This document shows positions 10,894 to 16,567 of a stretch of 16,567 bases of DNA, in pieces (the first letter of the stretch is position 1; every line of letters starts with the position of its first letter). Below the pieces are notes generated by a model. That model was given only the letters and a program-made list of their open reading frames with translations, ran no database searches and had not been told where the DNA came from. The stretch comes from Phoronis ovalis (Eukaryota; Phoronida; Phoronidae), in NCBI GenBank assembly GCA_028565635.1, contig JAOXYB010023414.1, forward strand, positions 1 through 16,567. The letters run 5' to 3'. Position numbers and translations under genes: made by a program.

Positions 10894-11446
10894 CTATACA
10901 ACTATCTTTTGCCGAATTTTTCTGGGTATTGGCACACACAGTTCAGTTATTCTAGGAGTTGCTGTAGCTCGCTTGGATGCTGTGGATACCTTGTAGGGAT
11001 CATACTCTTCTGGTAATCTTGTGCGACTTCTAGGACGAGCAAGCTGACTCAATCGTAATGTAGAAATAGCTTTAAGAGCAGTTTCTGGTGGTATCCATAA
11101 CACTGCTCTTTCACCTTTAAATAAACTATGGGGATTTTTATGCTCTGCAAGTGCGTCTATGCGAGGCGTAGGGTTTGCCTTCATAGCTGCAGCGGAAGCA
11201 CCAGGTGGTAATTCCGTCCAAAACAAATCTGGACGATTATCATTACCTGGACGATTCTTAGGCGTTGAAAGCTGTTCAATTCTACCTGTGGCAGTTGTAC
11301 GTTTTGCGGGCTCGGGAACTGTTGTATAAACCGAGCGTTCATATTTGTATTCACTGTGAGGCTGCTTATGTTCAGCTAAAGCTGTAACACGTGGAGTACA
11401 CTCTGCATTCTTTGCTCCATCGTTCACTATCCATATTGCAGTTGGC
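10894..11446 (-). CDS. THEG-repeat gene, terminal coding exon 5 (five repeats)
   Basis: This exon encodes the last 183 residues. The frame extends six codons upstream to an in-frame ATG at 11463. The acceptor CACAATAG at 11448-11447 and the exact phase match with exon 4 show that the ATG belongs to intron 4 and is not the start. Repeat cores are PRVTALAEHK, GRIEQLSTPK, PRIDALAEHK, LRLSQLARPR and PRITELCVPI. Two of them carry the same LAEHK-x-PHS sequence, which points to duplication inside the exon. The tail is basic (RKIRQKIVV) and ends in TAG at 10896-10894. Confidence 0.95.
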
Positions 11447-14233
11447 CTATTGTGAAAAAACATCCCATTAACTTCAGTAACTTCTGCTGAGGTTCAAACA
11501 TCAAATTTTAGTCAATTTTATGTATAATTATATATATAATCTACTAATATTTAAAGTGATAATATAAGAAGGAAATACTATAATATAGAGCCGACACCAT
11601 ACCTTTCATATGGTAATTTTTTGCTTACCTGTCTTGTCTCCAGTCCTTATGAGGCATCTTAGAATAAACCAGCTGCTCTTGACGTGGAGTTAGAACTGAA
11701 AAACAAAAAACAGATCCAATAAACACGGTCTTAAGGAATTTAAATTAATTCAGTGAAAATTAATACAATACAAAAATAATTCAACGAGTAAAATTATTAA
11801 CTGAGCAATGGTAATTAATCTAAAGAATTTTATTGCAGTAATTATTAATATTTGTAATGTTTCATTTTAAATTAGTTCACCACTGTCGTAACAATGTATT
11901 TTACTGTATTTTTTTTGTTTCAATGAAATTCTAGAACTACAGTGTTTTAATACAAACAAGAATCAATATGCTCATTGTTGCTGTTCTTGCAGTGTCATTT
12001 TCCTTTTGGTGTCATTTTACATACAATATATTTAGGTATTTTTTAACAGTAACTCATGATTACATTTGTCTGAAGAGAAATTTTTAAAAAACGATAACTT
12101 GTGTTATATTTCTAATCTTTTATTAGTTCAAAAGTTTTTTCTCAAAATCATTTGGATTAGGTATGTCATGTTATGCAATTATCCACTTACTTGAAACTGT
12201 TCCATCTTTTCCCACCTGTGGAGGAAGACGATCTACCCAATAAATGCTTCGTCTGCAAAATAATACAATTACGTGTAAAAACCAACTGGCCGCTAACGAC
12301 ATCTGGTAGACAAAACAATATTCTGGAAAACTCATTGTGTACGTTGGTTTAAAGTTTAAATTCAAGAAATGTTAATCTACATGTACCTTTCTAATTGTAG
12401 TTTATCATGTTCACTAGGGGGACACTTGGGCTGTATATTAACATTCATGCAATCTACAATAGCTAATATTAAATTGTATTTGTTCTGCTTCAAAAATAAA
12501 CAACTTCAAATAAATGATACCCACAATTATACCATTTTTAAGTAAATGGATTTTAATAAAATTGCTATTGTTTGCAAATATCTGTTTATTGATCTTGTTC
12601 CAACATCACTAATACCATATCATTATAATTGACAAATATGTTTCCATTGCTCATATTTAAATTATGTAATTAATGGTAAATTATTAATGTGTTTTGAAAA
12701 GGAAATCATTGTGCAACAAAGTGCAGTACTGTTTATTGCAAAATTAAAAAATACTATTTTTAACTAAAGTTAACAATGTGCCACTAACATAACACAAGTT
12801 TCTGATTCAGTTGTATTTGATGACAATCTCCAACAAGATTTATCAAAAATGCTCTATTTATTGTTTATAGGAATTTGTATGTTTTTTATTATAAACTATA
12901 TTTAGCAATATATTAAGGTAAGCATTTTTTTAAAATGCTTAAGTGAAGCTACAATATCACTGCATGGGAGAACTTTATATTTTTGGTTATCTTTCACTGA
13001 ATGCATTTGAGATAAATATTTAAAATTTTAAAAAAATGAATTAACATCCCTGGGATAGAACTCTCGTAAAAATGCTTAAGCAGGATCCAAGAGTTGTTAT
13101 CTGAAATTAAATTATCTTTGTAGCCTCTTATTTTTCTGCATAACAAGCATGGTTTATAAATATAAATATGACAGGTTAGATAATCACAGATAACTTTATT
13201 TATTTATGTCATGTTTATTGCCTAATTGAATATTAATTGTTTGAGAGAAACAAACAGGAGGTATTTGCAGTTCTCCTTACATTAATGGTCCATCCATGTA
13301 CCCCATGCAGAGTTAAGAATTTATGCAGCAGTTACTCAAACTCAACATTTCAAGTGTTCACTACAGGGCCTTGGATGAGGCTCTTAAAGGGATAGTAATT
13401 GCACTACACTTGTATATACTTCATATTAATATTTTGATAAACATTTTTAAATCTATAGCAATTAACTGCATTTTGTGGATTAATCGCAGCTGAGCTCTTG
13501 AGATACATTATTTACTTCTTAAATAAAGTAAAAAATTCATAGAAAAAGTTAAATTGCCTTCCCTAATTTTGAGAATAGAAAATTCCGTCTTTTTTATTAA
13601 TCTATTGATTCAATTGAAAATTTAATAGCCTAAGAATTGATTTTCAATAATTTATGAAATAATATAAGAGTAAAACTATTTACATTTTTTCTCTAATGCA
13701 GTTTGTTAATTAACAAATAAATGATGAAATAAGCCATTAACTTGTTTTACCAGCAATGAAACCATTCCAGAGTTACCAGTATAACCTGAATGACATATAC
13801 GGGTTTGTATACACAACAATGGTTAAACTTAATTAGCCGTCTGCTGAAGGGCGCCACTAGTATACATTTGTAATTAGCTGTTTTAATTTGCCATCTTTCT
13901 AACTATTTCTTTATTTTTGTATATAATTTAAGATTCCGTTATAAAATGGCTGTGAGTAACCGATGCTAGGCCCACTTCCAACTTTACTTTGAAGTATAAA
14001 ACTCGGCAAAGCCTCAGGAATGGCTCAGGATCAGGAGTTAGGGAACTCCTTCCTGTTTTTACTTACCTGTCTTCTCTGAAATTAGGATGAAACGACTTTG
14101 GCTGGCTGAGGACATCTATCCTATTTGATTGAGCTAAAACAGAGAGTAAAATGAGTTAGTTTTGGCCTTAATCATATAAATTTTACAAAAAATGTCCTGA
14201 GCAGACTGAATTGTACCCACCTGCAACCGCCAT
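10894..14233 (-). CDS. THEG-repeat sperm microtubule-associated protein, complete five-exon gene
   Basis: The CDS joins minus-strand exons 14233-14221, 14133-14067, 12252-12191, 11695-11629 and 11446-10894, giving 762 nt and 253 residues plus a TAG stop. Every junction is GT-AG and every split codon is restored (phases 1, 2, 1, 2). The protein is a string of about seven THEG repeats whose core is [S/T]-x-R-[I/V/L]-x-x-L-[A/S]-x-x-[K/R]. The core arginines are at about residues 9, 52, 89, 125, 165, 201 and 235, a period of 34-43. Examples are NRIDVLSQPK, GRIEQLSTPK and PRIDALAEHK; aromatic patches such as IYWVDRLPP, LFWTELPP and VLWIPPE lie between cores. There is no signal peptide or membrane segment, and the chain is basic and Pro-rich. 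Known THEG/SPMAP2 and THEGL proteins are testis-expressed and associate with sperm axonemal microtubules; a similar role here is inference. The protein is shorter than I recall for mammalian THEG (about 380 residues). Ortholog versus paralog is unresolved, so I give no symbol. Confidence 0.92.
11629..11695 (-). CDS. THEG-repeat gene, exon 4 (second repeat core)
   Basis: This 67-nt exon has acceptor TTTTTCAG ending at 11696 and donor GTAAGC at 11628-11623. It encodes LTPRQEQLVYSK followed by MPHKDWRQD, with Arg split AG|G into exon 5. The core TPRQEQL keeps the T-P-R of the THEG repeat, but Leu-Val-Tyr-Ser replaces the usual Leu-Ala/Ser, so this is the most diverged repeat. Flanking introns are 495 bp (11696-12190) and 182 bp (11447-11628). 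Confidence 0.92.
12191..12252 (-). CDS. THEG-repeat gene, exon 3 (inter-repeat aromatic segment)
   Basis: This 62-nt exon has acceptor TTTTGCAG at 12260-12253 and donor GTAAGT at 12190-12185. It encodes RSIYWVDRLPPQVGKDGTVS plus split codons at both ends (AG|A and A|TT). The aromatic IYWVDRLPP stretch matches the LFWTELPP and VLWIPPE stretches between later repeats in exon 5. Its upstream intron (12253-14066) is the longest in the gene, at 1814 bp. Confidence 0.92.
12253..14066 (-). other. Intron 2 of the THEG-repeat gene
   Basis: This intron of 1814 bp is bounded by GTAAGT at 14066-14061 and TTTTGCAG at 12260-12253. I see no additional THEG-like exon in it, and none is needed for frame continuity. 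It includes a weak CTCF-like TCACTAGGGGGACA at 12411-12424 (10 of 14) and is otherwise AT-rich. Confidence 0.8.
14067..14133 (-). CDS. THEG-repeat gene, exon 2 (first repeat core)
   Basis: This 67-nt exon has acceptor ...GTTTTAG at 14135-14134 and donor GTAAGT at 14066-14061. It encodes QSNRIDVLSQPK followed by SFHPNFRED, with an Arg codon split AG|A across the next intron. It has the same length and phases as exon 4, and the two align without gaps. Confidence 0.92.
14221..14233 (-). CDS. THEG-repeat gene, coding exon 1 (13 nt coding)
   Basis: The start codon is the complement of CAT at 14231-14233. Only four full codons (M-A-V-A) and one base precede the donor GTGGGT at 14220-14215. Joining that G to exon 2 gives an Ala codon and an open frame straight into the first THEG repeat. 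An upstream ATG in this frame was not needed. The intron that follows is only 87 bp (14134-14220). The call rests on exact phase agreement with exon 2 and the good start context (ATC ATG GCG). Confidence 0.82.
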
Positions 14234-14247
14234 GATGCACAAGACTG

Positions 14248-14311
14248 GTTGTCAAGGTCGTTGCCAAGCAAGCTTTGGGGTCATTGTAATACATAACGCG
14301 CTTTTATGATG
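14248..14311 (-). promoter_or_regulatory. Proximal promoter/5' UTR with RFX X-box-like element and TATA-like sequence
   Basis: A perfect half-site GTTGCC, a 1-nt spacer and AGCAAG (one mismatch to RGNAAC) occupy 14260-14272. A second half-site-like GTTGTC is at 14248-14253. These lie 15-39 bp upstream of the ATG. A TATA-like CATAAAAG reads on the minus strand at 14308-14301, which would place the start site near 14275. RFX factors are known regulators of ciliary genes, and THEG-family genes are sperm-axonemal. The binding itself is inferred. Confidence 0.4.
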
Positions 14312-14319
14312 AGATTACG

Positions 14320-14890
14320 GCTTGTCGCACCTGTTAAGAAATTGCAAAGAATCTGTGATGGTACATTAAACAACCTGTGACTAGAAAATATAACACGTAA
14401 ACTATATTTGTGTATTCAAATATTTTTATAAGACATAAATTAACCCCGATTTTTTAAAATTAAAATAGTCTTGCCTCTTGGACAACAGTAAATGAAATAC
14501 TCTTGAAATGTACAATTTCGCGGTCTTTCGCTGTTCATATGACTCATAATTTCTGCGTTAATTAATAGTTTTTGTATCAGGTTAAAACAAGACATGATTA
14601 AGATATAAACGCTACGCCGTAAAATGGAAAAGAAAAAGATTTTAAAATAAATCCCCAAACGCACATTAAACAATTATATTATTAAGTAAAGTTAAAGGCC
14701 AAGTATACACTTATACATTATTTTACATGAACAAAAAAATTGTTCTTTGTTGAGATTCCGATGGGAGGATGATTTGATAATCTCGCATCTAGACTTCTCA
14801 ATAATAAAAATGGTTGAAAAGTTATTTGTGATATAATGTATAGAATTATTTGTGTCTATTAAAAAATGTTGGTATTAAATTGTGCTGCTT
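14320..14890. other. Non-coding stretch upstream of the THEG-repeat gene
   Basis: No supported gene. The 77-codon minus-strand frame at 14440-14673 has no start context, splice logic or recognisable family. This is probably the intergenic or promoter region between the THEG-repeat gene and the motif cluster at about 14.9 kb. Confidence 0.5.
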
Positions 14891-14898
14891 CAACATTT

Positions 14899-15077
14899 CT
14901 CGCCAGATGGCAATATTTACTACCGGAAACAGCCTGAGGGTGGGAAGTTTAAACTGGCGGGGATTTGTTGGACTTGTACCTGCTGGACACTTGCATTTCA
15001 TCAGCTTGTAGTTATAGATGAGATGAAGACAGCAGAGTTGGGGGATGAAGATTAAAACTGTGGATTCATCTTTGAGG
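14899..15077 (+). promoter_or_regulatory. Promoter-like motif cluster, possible start of a plus-strand transcript
   Basis: Within 65 bp are CGCCAGATGGCAA (YY1/CTCF-like, 14901-14913), an ETS core in ACCGGAAAC, and an E2F-like TGGCGGGGA. Locally higher G+C follows, and a donor-like GAG|GTTTGT occurs near 15077. ATGs in the candidate first exon open only very short frames, so any transcript would have a non-coding first exon or be a long non-coding RNA. The THEG-repeat gene starts about 0.6 kb away in the opposite direction. Confidence 0.25.
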
Positions 15078-15186
15078 TTTGTACCCTAGACCGCTGCAGC
15101 AAATGAATCTAAGAATTAAATAGCAGATCGTCGACTCATAGTCATATTGACGTCCCGGGATTGACGTTTTATTGTGATTACTGCCC

Positions 15187-15845
15187 GGGGGCACTGCCAT
15201 CCAAGTTGTTATATATATACGTGCTTGCAACGGGGTATATATTTCAGCCCTGGACGCTCGCAACGGGGGTATACTTATGATTGCTTATAAAGGGGGCCCG
15301 GTATGATTTTGCCATAGGCATAGCCGGGTGTTACAAAGGGGTATGTTTTAGCCATCTCAGTTTTCTGCGTGACAACCCCCGGGGGGGTACTTGACACAAA
15401 ATTTGGTAGGCGTGTGCGGCCCAGGGTAAAAAACCCTGATCCTGTGGTAAATAAAGATTACCAAAAGTATACCCTGTCGTAAATGAAAAAACCTGAAATA
15501 TGCTTTGTCGTAAATAAGTCTCCCAAAATAGGGGCAAAATAGATACCCTGTGCAAAATTCACTTGTAAATTATATACCCTGTGGTAAATAAATGTGGAAA
15601 AATTTACAAGCCTTAATTTTTTATACCTGTCGTAAATGCATTTTCCAAGAAATACACCCTGTGCGAAATGAATATTTTTTAAAAATATACTCTGTGTGGT
15701 AAATCTCCAACAAAAAGAGTACACCCTGTGGTAAACAAGGCTTTGAGAAGCGTGAAAACATATACCCTATGGTAAATGCAGGAGCTGAAAAAAGGGGGCC
15801 TATTGGACAGCACATATATATAGTGACTTTGATGGCAGTACCCCC
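15187..15845. mobile_element. Foldback-like inverted-repeat element with internal subrepeats
   Basis: The left arm 15187-15224 and right arm 15810-15845 are inverted copies. The right arm reads GCACATATATATAGTGACTT and then GATGGCAGTACCCCC. Against the reverse complement of the left arm, 30 of 36 aligned bases match with one 2-base gap. Inside, left-half subrepeats carry GGGGTAT and right-half subrepeats carry ATACCCTG, so the whole block is head-to-head. The orientation changes at CAGGGT-AAAAA-ACCCTG (15422-15438). No transposase frame is present. It fits a non-autonomous foldback/MITE-type element or a decayed inverted satellite. Target-site duplications were not identified, so the exact ends are uncertain. 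Confidence 0.6.
15441..15776. repeat. Degenerate tandem array, about ten ATACCCTGTGGTAAAT units
   Basis: Cores occur near 15441, 15473, 15503, 15546, 15577, 15625, 15657, 15690, 15724 and 15764. Spacing is 31-48 bp, most often 31-34. The best-preserved cores are ACCCTGTCGTAAATG, TACCCTGTGGTAAATAA and TACCCTATGGTAAATG. It forms the right half of the inverted-repeat element. On the minus strand the units read as recurring IY-H/D-RVY and FTTG peptides in several frames, a by-product of the repeat. Confidence 0.85.
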
Positions 15846-15962
15846 TCCCCAGGGGCCTTGCCCAGGCAGTCTTTAAAAAAACTAAAACTGTTAAAGTTCT
15901 TGCAACCAAAAACAATATTTGTACCCCCAGCAGTAGGTACTTTGGATTTACCCTGTAACCGC

Positions 15963-16195
15963 CGCGTCAAATTCACTGTTATCGAGATATCTCAAGAAGG
16001 CATTGTGATATCCATTTGAAACTTAAATCGTATATTACTTGCATTGTGACAATGAAGCCTATTGATTTTGGGGTCATTCAGAACCAAAATGGCCAACTGG
16101 CATCCATGTAAAGCGCGTCAAATTCACTGTTAGTGGGATATTTCACCAATGGAATGTGATATCATTTGAAATTAAACATTATATTACCCTGTTTA
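15963..16195. repeat. Diverged direct duplication, offset about 151 bp
   Basis: CGCGTCAAATTCACTGTTA at 15963 recurs at 16114. The similarity continues through GATAT-TC and GTGATATC...ATTTGAAA to TATATTAC. About 80 bp of each copy is recognisable. The spacer contains AACCAAAATGGCCAACTGGC. Confidence 0.75.
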
Positions 16196-16204
16196 TAAGA
16201 TATC

Positions 16205-16567
16205 AAATGTCAGGTTTTTTTATTGTTTTTCACCTTATTCTTATAATATTAAAAGACTTTATGTAACATCACTACTACAGTGTATATTTTATCATTGTTT
16301 GTAAGAAGATACTTTTACTGGCTGGAAAGTTTTGGAATAGTCCATATTCAACTGTAACTGGTATACAGTGATAAATTAAAGTGACAAAATCTTTCAATTG
16401 TTTTGTTTATAAAATGCTAAACAACTTACTACCCTTAAAGAAACTATAACAATATCCCAAACCTGTATTTATTTATTTCTAAATGTCATGTTTTTTTATT
16501 GTTTTTCACCTTATTCTTATAATATTAAAAGACTTTATGTAACATCACTAACTACAGTGTATATTTT
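16205..16567. repeat. Direct repeat of about 87 bp, offset about 276 bp, running off the window
   Basis: Copies 16205-16290 and 16481-16567 share AAATGTCA, a T-run, ATTGTTTTTCACCTTATTC and so on to CAGTGTATATTTT. They differ by about one substitution and one inserted base (ACTACTAC versus ACTAACTAC). The second copy is cut by the window end. Long terminal repeats, a satellite of about 276-bp period, or a simple segmental duplication all fit. Confidence 0.9.

Noticed and set aside
11461-11463. ATG opening the 189-codon minus-strand frame as the gene start
   Set aside because: It lies upstream of a good acceptor (CACAATAG), and the four upstream exons splice in perfect phase and supply further THEG repeats. 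The ATG is intronic.
12171-12365. 64-codon minus-strand frame over exon 3
   Set aside because: It extends through the exon-3 acceptor into intron and past the donor. Only 12191-12252 is supported as coding.
13848-13863. GGCGCCACTAGTAT as a CTCF site
   Set aside because: It fits only if one base is deleted from the consensus.
14440-14673. 77-codon minus-strand frame upstream of the THEG-repeat gene
   Set aside because: Lys/Ile/Phe-rich composition typical of AT-rich chance frames; no family or splice support.
15331-15915. Overlapping minus-strand frames with recurring IYHRVY and FTTG peptides
   Set aside because: The peptide repetition appears in more than one frame and follows the DNA subrepeat period, so it reflects the tandem array, not a protein gene.

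Overview
This is animal (bilaterian) nuclear DNA. It is AT-rich by eye, with long non-coding stretches, U2-type GT-AG introns, AATAAA-type polyadenylation signals, and no bacterial-style operons or packed ORFs. The gene content (a sperm-axoneme repeat protein) implies an animal with flagellated sperm. The short introns and degenerate inverted and tandem repeats would suit a marine invertebrate such as a mollusc, annelid or invertebrate deuterostome, but I cannot fix the phylum from sequence alone.

The one securely identified gene lies on the minus strand between about 10.2 and 14.3 kb. It is a five-exon gene for a 253-residue protein made of about seven THEG repeats (THEG/SPMAP2, testicular haploid expressed / sperm microtubule-associated family). 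All four splice junctions keep the reading frame. The gene has a 13-nt coding first exon, three small exons of 67, 62 and 67 nt, and a large last exon with five repeats. Its 3' UTR probably runs to an AATAAA near 10.21 kb and contains a nearly perfect 44-bp tandem duplication. An imperfect RFX X-box-like element lies just upstream of the start codon, as expected for a ciliary gene.

On the plus strand, two open splice-bounded segments (1289-1394 and 5372-5482) have matching phase. They could be the last two exons of an unrecognised membrane-protein gene entering from the left edge, with a polyadenylation signal at 5644. If so, this gene and the THEG gene converge on about 4.5 kb of non-coding DNA. 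Near the middle of that DNA is a 14/14 match to the CTCF core consensus, next to an ATGGC/GCCAT palindrome.

The right end (about 14.9-16.6 kb) is repetitive. It has a promoter-like motif cluster at about 14.9 kb, then an inverted-repeat element (15187-15845). That element has 36-38 nt terminal inverted repeats and internal 30-45 nt subrepeats that switch orientation at a small CAGGGT/ACCCTG hairpin near 15430. Two longer-period direct duplications follow, with offsets of about 151 and 276 bp; the second runs off the window. Smaller dispersed or tandem repeats occur at 50-80/1628-1658, 1577-1689, 1966-2054 and 9514-9994. No rRNA, tRNA, CRISPR array or intact transposase was found.
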